DNA of 11,614 nucleotides from Eubacteriales bacterium (GTDB lineage: Bacteria; Bacillota; Clostridia; Christensenellales; CAG-138). This document shows, piece after piece, positions 5,658 to 11,614 of this stretch. The stretch covers positions 1 to 11,614 of the forward strand of contig JAQVRG010000020.1 of assembly GCA_028701165.1 (NCBI GenBank). Direction: 5' to 3'. The notes under the pieces are model-generated. The model had not been told where the DNA came from and searched no databases. It saw only the letters and a program-made list of their open reading frames with translations. The first letter of the stretch is position 1; each line of letters opens with the position of its first letter. A program made the translations under genes and the position numbers.

Positions 5658-7935
5658 CCTGCTGCCTCTTTCCTTCCTCCTCGCGCCGCGTCCTTTGCGC
5701 GGCCGCGATCGCCGTCTGCCCAAACGCGATGCCCTCGTCGTTCGTGGACACCCTTTGGTGATGATAAACCGTAAAGCCCGCGCGCGCAAGTCCCGCGATC
5801 ACCTGCGGGAGCAGCTTCTGATTTAAAAATACCCCGCCCGAGAGCACTACGCTGCTTACGCCCATATCCGCCCGGATGGCAAGGCACATATCCACCGCCA
5901 TATCCGCAAGCGTTTTGATGAAGCGCCCCGCGATCTGCCCCGCGTCCGCGCCCGCGCGCTGTTCCTCGCACAATGCGGAAAGCATGGGACGCGTATCAAA
6001 CAGGCGCAGGCCGTTTTCGATCGCCAAACGGATCGGATACGCCGTATCCGCTTCCTTTGCCATGGTCTCCAGCAGCACGGCCGCCTGTCCCTCGTAGGAC
6101 ACGCTTTCGCGCCCCGTCAGCAGCGCGTATACGCCGTCGAACAGCCTTCCCATGCCGGAGGAGCGTGGACAATTCACCCTAGCTTGCAGCAGCCTTTGTA
6201 TCGCCGCGTATTTTTCTGCGTCGCAGCATGCGGGCACGCTTTCTTCCGCGTCCTTAAGCAGCGCCGCGCCTACGCGGTAGATCTCCTTGACGGCCTTGTC
6301 GCCGCCCATAAGCGGTATCGGACGCAGGCTGCCCGCGCGGACAAAGCCGACATAATCGCCCACTAAAAATTCGCCGCCCCATACCGTACCGTCCGCGCCG
6401 TAGCCCGTGCCGTCCCAAACCACGCCGATGCAGGGCTTTTCCAAGCCGTTTTCCGCCATACAGGCGGCCATATGCGCGTGGTGGTGCTGCACCGGATACA
6501 GCGGCAGCCCCGTTTCCCTTGCACGCGCCGCCGCGTAGGCTGTGGAAAGATAATCCGGGTGCATATCGCACGCCAAGGCTTGGGGCGTTATATCGAACAA
6601 TTTTTCAAAGTGCGCGATCTGACGCGTGTAATGCTCGAGCGTCTCGTAATTCTTCAAATCGCCTATATGCTGGCTTAAGAACGCGTCCTTTCCCCGCGAC
6701 AAGGCGAAGGAAGCCTTTTGCTCCGCGCCGCAGGCGAGTATGCCGTCCGCGGGCATCGGCAGCGTCTCGGGCGCGGGCGCGTAGCCCCGCGAGCGGCGAA
6801 CGGGATAGGGCTTCCCGTCAAAAATCGCGTACAGCGAATCGTCACAGCAAACGTGAATCTCCCTGTCGTGCAGCAAAAATCCGTCCGCGATCCCCGCAAG
6901 CTCGCGCAGCGCGTCCTCGTTCTTATAGAGGATAGGCTGATCGGAAAGATTGGCGCTGGTCATGACGAGCGCGTCGATATCCGTTCCCATCAGCAACACA
7001 TGCAGCGGCGTATAGGGAAGCATCACGCCAAGGCGGTCGTTCTCGCTTACATAAGGCATGCGCGAAGCGACGCGCTTCTCCAGCAGCACAATGGGGCGCG
7101 CGGGGCTTGCAAGACGTTCCTTTTCTTCCTCTGTCATCTTGCACAGCGCGCTTGCCGCCGCGATATCGCGGCACATCAGCGCAAACGGGCGTTCGTCCCG
7201 CTGCTTGCGCGCGCGAAGCGTTCGCACGGCGGCTTCGTCATGCGCGTCGCAGGCAAGGTGTATGCCGCCCAAGCCCTTCACGGCTATGATCCTGCCCGCC
7301 TTTACAAAGGCGCGCGCCGTTTCCACCGCGTCGCCGGTAACCGACGCGCCGTCCGCGTCTAAAAAAAACGCGTGCGGGCCGCATACGGGGCAGCAATCGG
7401 GCTGCGCGTGATAGCGGCGGTTTTGGATATCCCGATACTCCCCGGCGCAGGAAGCGCACATGGGAAACGCCGCCATGGTGGTGTTGCAGCGGTCATACGG
7501 CACGTCCTTGATGATGGTAAAGCGCGGGCCGCAGTTGGTGCAGTTGATAAAGGGATAGCGGTACCGCCGGTCGGCCGGGTCAAGAAGCTCCCGCAGGCAA
7601 TCCGCGCACATGCCCACATCCGGCGCGATCAGCGCATGCTTATGCGCAAACGCTTGGCTTTGTTCGATGCGAAAGTCCGTAAAAGGCGGCACATCCGCCG
7701 GCGTTACTGCAATCGAGTCGATATGCGCAAGCTGCGGCGGGTTTTCCTTGAGTGCCGAAAGAAACACATCCACGCGCTCCCTGTCGCCGGTAAGCAAAAG
7801 CTCCACCCCGTCGGAGGTATTGCGCGCGCGGCCACACAGGCCGTAGGCTGAAACCAACATGTGCAGGAAGGGGCGAAAGCCCACGCCCTGCACAATGCCG
7901 CGTATTTCGATCTTATAGGTCTGCGTCTCGTCCAA
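5620..7935 (-). CDS. hypF: HypF, carbamoyltransferase for hydrogenase cyanide ligand synthesis
   Basis: This is a full-length 771-residue HypF. It uses carbamoyl phosphate and ATP to make carbamoyl-AMP and passes the carbamoyl group to the C-terminal Cys of HypE. Domains in order: acylphosphatase-like (about 8-95) with RGIVQGVGFRPF (12-23) and Asn39; a zinc-finger region with four CxxC pairs at 110/113, 132/135, 160/163 and 182/185; a YrdC-like domain (about 205-385) with KGLGGIHLACDA (220-231) and KQRDERPFA (244-252); and a Kae1/TsaD-like carbamoyltransferase domain with HHHAH (484-488), WDGTGYGADGTVWGGE (507-522), GRLFDG (596-601) and SGGVFLN (699-705). Translation must begin at a TTG (7935), because no ATG or GTG precedes the acylphosphatase motif in this frame. 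GGAGG lies 12 nt upstream, inside the end of the preceding ferredoxin gene, 7 nt away. The last ~20 residues are charged, non-domain sequence encoded over the hypC ribosome site and start. Confidence 0.97.
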   Translation of the reverse strand: MDETQTYKIEIRGIVQGVGFRPFLHMLVSAYGLCGRARNTSDGVELLLTGDRERVDVFLSALKENPPQLAHIDSIAVTPADVPPFTDFRIEQSQAFAHKHALIAPDVGMCADCLRELLDPADRRYRYPFINCTNCGPRFTIIKDVPYDRCNTTMAAFPMCASCAGEYRDIQNRRYHAQPDCCPVCGPHAFFLDADGASVTGDAVETARAFVKAGRIIAVKGLGGIHLACDAHDEAAVRTLRARKQRDERPFALMCRDIAAASALCKMTEEEKERLASPARPIVLLEKRVASRMPYVSENDRLGVMLPYTPLHVLLMGTDIDALVMTSANLSDQPILYKNEDALRELAGIADGFLLHDREIHVCCDDSLYAIFDGKPYPVRRSRGYAPAPETLPMPADGILACGAEQKASFALSRGKDAFLSQHIGDLKNYETLEHYTRQIAHFEKLFDITPQALACDMHPDYLSTAYAAARARETGLPLYPVQHHHAHMAACMAENGLEKPCIGVVWDGTGYGADGTVWGGEFLVGDYVGFVRAGSLRPIPLMGGDKAVKEIYRVGAALLKDAEESVPACCDAEKYAAIQRLLQARVNCPRSSGMGRLFDGVYALLTGRESVSYEGQAAVLLETMAKEADTAYPIRLAIENGLRLFDTRPMLSALCEEQRAGADAGQIAGRFIKTLADMAVDMCLAIRADMGVSSVVLSGGVFLNQKLLPQVIAGLARAGFTVYHHQRVSTNDEGIAFGQTAIAAAQRTRREEEGKRQQDVLGDTAETDIR

Positions 7936-7942
7936 CGCCTTG

Positions 7943-8368
7943 TTACGCCTCCGCCTTGGGAAGGGGCTGTACGGGCGGCTTGGGCGGTATCACGGGCTTT
8001 TTCTTGACGAAGGTACCGCTTACGATCAAATCGGCGGGATTTGTCGCTACCATCACGTAATCCTCCGTAAGTTTGATGGCCTTACGCGCGCAGAAATCGG
8101 CGCAGGTGCGGCAATAGGTACAGGACCCCAAATCGAAGGAGAGGGTGATCACATCGTCGCCGTCCTCGTTCCTCTCAACGGTTTTTGTGATCGCGGCGGG
8201 CGCGCAGACGCGCATGCACATGCCGCAGTTGACGCACAGCGTCGGATCGTAGCTGATGCGTCCCCGGTAATCCGGCGCGGCGGGCGGTATTTCCTTGGGG
8301 AAGGACACGCGGGTCGCCGGCCTCTTGAACAGATTCTTGATCGCTTCTTCCAAATACGGCAGCACCAT
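7943..8368 (-). CDS. 2x[4Fe-4S] ferredoxin-type subunit of group 4 hydrogenase (NuoI/EchF/HycF family)
   Basis: This 141-residue electron-transfer subunit has two classical [4Fe-4S] motifs: Cys45-x2-Cys48-x2-Cys51-x3-Cys55-Ala-Pro, and Cys83-x2-Cys86-x2-Cys89-x3-Cys93. The start MVLPYLEEAIKNLFKRPATRVSFP is typical of the NuoI/EchF/MbhN family, where an N-terminal amphipathic stretch docks to the membrane arm. It should pass electrons from reduced ferredoxin to the small-subunit cluster, or the reverse. The second motif lacks the usual Pro after the last Cys (Ala94 instead). After about residue 119 there is a Lys/Pro-rich tail (VKKKPVIPPKPP) to the end. The ATG at 8368 is chosen because it begins the family N-terminus, follows the small-subunit stop by 1 nt and has a six-G site 9 nt upstream. 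A reading from 8473 would add 35 Arg-rich residues from another gene's frame. It is followed 7 nt later by hypF. Confidence 0.93.
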   Translation of the reverse strand: MVLPYLEEAIKNLFKRPATRVSFPKEIPPAAPDYRGRISYDPTLCVNCGMCMRVCAPAAITKTVERNEDGDDVITLSFDLGSCTYCRTCADFCARKAIKLTEDYVMVATNPADLIVSGTFVKKKPVIPPKPPVQPLPKAEA

Positions 8369-8369
8369 A

Positions 8370-8810
8370 TCAGTTCTCCCCCCTCTTCTCCCGAAGGATC
8401 TTCGTCGCTTCCACAAGCCCCGCCATGATGGCCTCGGGCTTGGGCGCGCAGCCGCATACCTCCACGTCCACATGCGTGAGGTTCTTCAAAGGCCCCTCCA
8501 CGGAATAGCTGCCCTTAAAAACGTTGCAGGACTGCGGGCAGGAGCCGACGGCCACCACGACCTTGGGCTCCGGCGCCTGCGCGAGTACGCGCAGCACGCG
8601 CTCTTTGGTTTGGCTCGTCACGGGGCCGGACACCACGATGATATCCGCGTGCCGGGGCGTGCCCGCAAGCTTAAAGCCGAAGCGCTCCGCGTCATAGCGC
8701 GGGGTAAGGCAGGCGACGATCTCGATATCGCAGCCGTTGCAGGAGCCGGCGTTCACATGGAACAGCCACGGCGATTTGCCCGCGCTTTTTTTAATGAGCT
8801 TCTTAAACAT
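8370..8810 (-). CDS. Small (NuoB/EchC/HycG-type) [4Fe-4S] subunit of group 4 [NiFe]-hydrogenase
   Basis: This 146-residue protein is the subunit that carries the cluster nearest the active site and packs against the catalytic large subunit. It shows Cys24-Asn-Gly-Cys27 followed by DIEIVA, then VVAVGSCPQSCNVF with Cys91 and Cys95, and VCGCAPKPEAI with Cys119 and Cys121. Cys24, Cys27, Cys91 and Cys121 fit the four cluster ligands. The CxxC spacing at 24-27 is that of hydrogenase small subunits such as EchC; respiratory NuoB has adjacent cysteines there. The pattern ADIIVVSGPVT (56-66) is a family constant. The ATG lies 11 nt after the stop of the NuoH-type gene, with six G's (8822-8817) 6 nt before it. 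The large-subunit partner is not encoded in this window. Confidence 0.95.
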   Translation of the reverse strand: MFKKLIKKSAGKSPWLFHVNAGSCNGCDIEIVACLTPRYDAERFGFKLAGTPRHADIIVVSGPVTSQTKERVLRVLAQAPEPKVVVAVGSCPQSCNVFKGSYSVEGPLKNLTHVDVEVCGCAPKPEAIMAGLVEATKILREKRGEN

Positions 8811-8821
8811 AACCTACCCCC

Positions 8822-9778
8822 CTACACGCCCAGCCATACCAGCGCAAAGCTGCAAATGGCGAGGCCGGTCACCGTGGTCCAGTAGAATTTGAAGGTCTGC
8901 TCCACCTTGAGGCGGGCGCAGATCGCGTGCGGCAGCGTCATGGACACGAACATAACGGCAAAGCACTCGGCCAAGAAAATCAGTACGTCCAGCCAAAGCC
9001 TGCCCGTTCCCATACCGCCCAGAAACAGCGCCGTAAACAAAGCCGGCATCACGAAGGTCTTGAGTGCCGCGTTAAGCTTGAACACCGCAAGCGGCCTTCC
9101 GCTGTACTCACAAAGCGGTCCTTCGCAAATCTCCGTCTCGGCCTCCGCGATATCGAAGGGATGCGAGCCGGCCTCGCAGGGGATCACCAGCAGCATGGCG
9201 ACAGCCGCCGGCAGCATGCTCCAATGCGCGATGTTGGGGCCAAAGTACGCCTGATACAGCTCGATCTCATCAAAGGAGAAGGTCACGCCGCCCACGCCCG
9301 CAAGCTTGCCGACCGTCAGAAGGATGATCGCAAGCGGCAGCTCGTAGGCAATGATCGCCACCATTTCACGGGAGATGCCCACGCCCGCAAACGGCGAGCC
9401 GGACGCAGCGCCGCCCACGATCAGCGCCAAGGACGGGATGCAGAGCAAATACAGGATCACCACAACGTCCGCCACGCCGCTCATGGGCATGAACAGCTTG
9501 ATGGGGATGAAGAGCGCGATGGTGACAAGGCTTATAAAGCCCACGACGGGCGCTGTTAAGAACACCTTCTTGTTCGCCGCCGCCGGAATGATGGTCTCCT
9601 TGCCGAGCAGCTTAAAGAAATCGTAGATAGGCTGCGTGACGGGCGGTCCCACCCTGCCCTGCATGCGCGCCACCAGCTTGCGGTCGATACCGGAGAGCAA
9701 AAGCCCGGCCGTCACGCAGAACAGCAGTCCGGGGAATATGAGTATGTAGAAAAGAATCGTCAATATCATCGTCATCAT
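8822..9778 (-). CDS. NuoH/EchB/HycD-type membrane subunit of group 4 hydrogenase
   Basis: This is an integral membrane protein of 318 residues with about eight hydrophobic segments. In complex I and group 4 hydrogenases it links the peripheral arm to the ion-pumping arm. Family marks are DRKLVARMQGRVGPP (32-46) with following QPIYDFFKLLGKE, GSPFAGVGISRE (127-138), and HPFDIAEAETEI...CEYSGRP (206-229), whose acidic residues line the loop coupling redox events to ion movement. The ATG at 9778 is chosen because the five-G site at 9790-9786 is 7 nt before it. A GTG at 9784, which would add Met-Gln, lies only 1 nt from that site. ATG at 9775 is also possible. It follows the MrpD-like gene by 12 nt. 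Length and motifs fit EchB/HycD as well as NuoH; the neighbouring CxxC small subunit and hyp genes decide for hydrogenase. Confidence 0.95.
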   Translation of the reverse strand: MMTMILTILFYILIFPGLLFCVTAGLLLSGIDRKLVARMQGRVGPPVTQPIYDFFKLLGKETIIPAAANKKVFLTAPVVGFISLVTIALFIPIKLFMPMSGVADVVVILYLLCIPSLALIVGGAASGSPFAGVGISREMVAIIAYELPLAIILLTVGKLAGVGGVTFSFDEIELYQAYFGPNIAHWSMLPAAVAMLLVIPCEAGSHPFDIAEAETEICEGPLCEYSGRPLAVFKLNAALKTFVMPALFTALFLGGMGTGRLWLDVLIFLAECFAVMFVSMTLPHAICARLKVEQTFKFYWTTVTGLAICSFALVWLGV

Positions 9779-9790
9779 CTGCACACCCCC

Positions 9791-11614
9791 TTACAGAAAC
9801 AGGAACATATACGCCACAGTGACAGCCACCGCCACAACGCCCCACAGGGCGTAATCGTTGACCACGCCGCTGTGCGCGTCGTGCATAAAGCTGAAATAGT
9901 GCCGCATGTTGCGTTTAAAGCCCCAGAAGAGATCCGCGCCGCCCACCTGCGAATACTGGCTCGCCTCGCCGCCGAAGAAGGTGTCGTACTTGGGCTCCAC
10001 GGCTTCGCCCTGCAGGCGTTTTCCCCGCGCCCTGCCGCCCGTAACGGAAACGATGGTAAAGGCAAGCAGCAGGATAAACAGCAGTATGATCCAAGTGATG
10101 GGCTGGTAATAGCCAAGGGTGCTAAACTGCACAGCCGGCGCGGTGACGGGCACCGTCGCAAAGCGCTGCGCGTAGCCCGCACCCATCATGGCGTCGATGT
10201 AGTTGCCCGCATGCAGCGCTGCCGCCGCGGCGGGACCGGATAGGTAATTGACCACAACGCTCGGGAAAATGCCGGTGAGCACGCACAGGCCGCCGAATAT
10301 CCACATGGGCGCGCGCATGGCGGCCGGCGCTTCCTTCGTATCCTTGAGCGCGTCGGGCAGCTGGCCGAAGAATACGGACTGCGCGACCTTCACAAAGGAC
10401 GCGAGCGTCAGCACGCTCGTCACGATGGCCACGAGCACCACGAACACATAGAACAGGTTGCCCGTTTCCGCCGCGCGCTGGTAGACGGCCTGATAAATAA
10501 GCCACTTGGACGCGAAGCCGTTAAAGGGCGGAATGCCGCTGATGGACGCGGCGCCGATCAAGAACAGCGTGCAGGTCTTGGGCATGCGCTTTGAAAGCCC
10601 GCCCAGCTCGTCGAGCTTGGTCGTGCCCGTTTGATGCAGCACGCAGCCCGCGCAAAGGAACAACAGACCCTTGAAAATGGTATGGTTCATGGCGTGGTAA
10701 AGACCCGCCGCCAAGCCGAAAGCGCTCGATAAGCCCACCGCCGTAATGACATAGCCGATCTGGCTGATGCTGTGGAACGCGAGCAGGCGCTTGAAATCAT
10801 GCTGCGCAAGCGCCATGGTGACGCAGACGAACATGCTGATCGTACCGAGCAACACTAAGAACACCTGTACGGCGCTTTGATCCATCGCGCGGAACACGCA
10901 GTAGCAAACGCGGATGATGCCGTATACGCCGGTCTTGGTGAGCACGCCGGATATGATGACCGAGATGGAGCTGGGCGCTGTGCCGTGCGCGTCCGCCGCG
11001 ATCGGGTGATAGGGCACAAGGAACGCTTTGCAGGCAAAGCCCACGATCAAAAGGCCGAACGCCAAGACGGAGCTTGGCATGGCCGTGCCGCTGATAAGGG
11101 CGGAAAGCTGCGCCAAGTTCAGCGTATGATACTGTAGATACAGCATGGCCGTACCCACAAGGATACAGGTGGAACCGATGGAACCGATCACAAGGTACTT
11201 GAAGGACGCTTCCAACGCGCCCGGCATAAAGTTGCGGTAGGCTGTCAGCGCCACGGCCGCAAAGGTCATGATCTCCACCATGACGTAGATGTTGAACAGG
11301 TCGCCCGAGAGGACAAGACCCAGCACGCCGCCGCCCAGCATCAGATAGAGCGTATAATACTTGCTGCGCGCGTCGTCATACTCCAAGTATTTAAAGGAAT
11401 ACAAGGCGCTTACCAGCACCGCAAGATCTACGACAAGGCCGAAAAATAGGCTCAGCGCGTCCACCTCAAGGCCGATGCCTATGGCGTAATCCGCCACGGG
11501 CTTCCAGCCGCCCAGCCAGTAGGATATGATCTCGCCGTCCAGCATGACGGGCTTGACAAGGCAGCAAAGCAGCGAGAAGGAAGCGATCACCGACGCCGCG
11601 ACCACGCAGTTTCG
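9791..11614 (-). CDS. Proton/cation-translocating membrane subunit (MrpD/NuoL-N/HycC/EchA family), 5' end outside window
   Basis: At least 607 codons are open from the window edge to the TAA at 9793-9791. A GTG exists at 11605, but the frame runs on to the edge, so the true start is probably beyond it. Numbering from that GTG, the antiporter-like core has Glu111 (MVEIMTF), Lys136 (SFKYLVIGSIGS), Lys193 (ACKAFLVPYHP), DAHGTAPSSISVIISGVLTK with Lys224, NHTIFKGLLFL with Lys312, and Lys406 in FVKVAQSVF. These charged intramembrane residues form the ion path in the complex I/Mrp family. About 110 residues follow the usual 14-helix core: another hydrophobic segment (503-521), a soluble loop with KYDTFFGGE and GADLFWGFKRNM, and a last helix (586-604). 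That length and tail resemble HycC/HyfB/EchA more than MrpD. It is the first visible gene of the hydrogenase operon and should pump H+ or Na+ while ferredoxin is oxidised. Confidence 0.92.
   Translation of the reverse strand, partial: RNCVVAASVIASFSLLCCLVKPVMLDGEIISYWLGGWKPVADYAIGIGLEVDALSLFFGLVVDLAVLVSALYSFKYLEYDDARSKYYTLYLMLGGGVLGLVLSGDLFNIYVMVEIMTFAAVALTAYRNFMPGALEASFKYLVIGSIGSTCILVGTAMLYLQYHTLNLAQLSALISGTAMPSSVLAFGLLIVGFACKAFLVPYHPIAADAHGTAPSSISVIISGVLTKTGVYGIIRVCYCVFRAMDQSAVQVFLVLLGTISMFVCVTMALAQHDFKRLLAFHSISQIGYVITAVGLSSAFGLAAGLYHAMNHTIFKGLLFLCAGCVLHQTGTTKLDELGGLSKRMPKTCTLFLIGAASISGIPPFNGFASKWLIYQAVYQRAAETGNLFYVFVVLVAIVTSVLTLASFVKVAQSVFFGQLPDALKDTKEAPAAMRAPMWIFGGLCVLTGIFPSVVVNYLSGPAAAAALHAGNYIDAMMGAGYAQRFATVPVTAPAVQFSTLGYYQPITWIILLFILLLAFTIVSVTGGRARGKRLQGEAVEPKYDTFFGGEASQYSQVGGADLFWGFKRNMRHYFSFMHDAHSGVVNDYALWGVVAVAVTVAYMFLFL

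Noticed and set aside
8392..8404. CGAAG-GAT-CTTCG inverted repeat near the end of the small-subunit gene
   Set aside because: It is five base pairs within coding sequence, with no T-run and ordinary codons. Most likely chance.
8370..9784. Reading the membrane and small subunits as part of respiratory complex I (nuo)
   Set aside because: The small subunit has CxxC rather than adjacent cysteines, there are no NuoE/F/G genes, and four hyp genes are interleaved. All of these point to a group 4 hydrogenase.

Overview
All recognisable genes in this 11.6 kb window lie on the minus strand, so transcription runs right to left. The G+C content is high by eye, with many GCG and CGC codons. The hydrogenase types, a heterodimeric ABC exporter with the usual Clostridia-like N-termini, and G-rich Shine-Dalgarno sites suggest an anaerobic fermenter, probably a high-GC member of the Clostridia (Bacillota). 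That assignment is an inference, because no rRNA or other marker gene is present.

Right and centre (11614 to 2940) is one long, tightly packed operon for a membrane-bound, energy-converting group 4 [NiFe]-hydrogenase and its cofactor assembly. In transcription order it holds: a proton/cation-channel subunit of the NuoL/N-MrpD-HycC type (5' end outside the window); a NuoH/EchB-type membrane subunit; a NuoB/EchC-type small subunit with a CxxC cluster site; a 2x[4Fe-4S] ferredoxin subunit of the NuoI/EchF type; then hypF, hypC, hypD and hypE; and last a short NuoC/EchD-type subunit. Gaps are 1 to 33 nt, and hypF/hypC, hypC/hypD and hypD/hypE overlap. HypE and HypF make and carry the cyanide precursor, HypC and HypD build the Fe(CN)2CO unit, and the other proteins are the electron-transfer and ion-pumping parts. 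The nickel-binding large subunit and the nickel-insertion genes hypA/hypB are not in the window. They are probably upstream (right) or elsewhere in the genome.

The spacer at 2780-2939 carries a convincing Rho-independent terminator for the hydrogenase operon. A sigma70/sigma-A-like promoter for the next unit appears to be built into that terminator, with its -35 box spanning the terminator loop.

Left (2779 to 1) is a second transcription unit with two overlapping genes for a heterodimeric type IV ABC exporter (BmrCD/LmrCD/TM287-288 type). The first half-transporter is complete and has a degenerate ATPase site (Asp for the catalytic Glu, Gln for the switch His). The second is cut off by the window edge before its nucleotide-binding domain.

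I found no RNA genes, mobile elements, CRISPR arrays or large repeats. Nothing in the window is a clearly novel system. The most notable points are the scattered hydrogenase subunits around an embedded hyp cassette and the terminator/promoter overlap.
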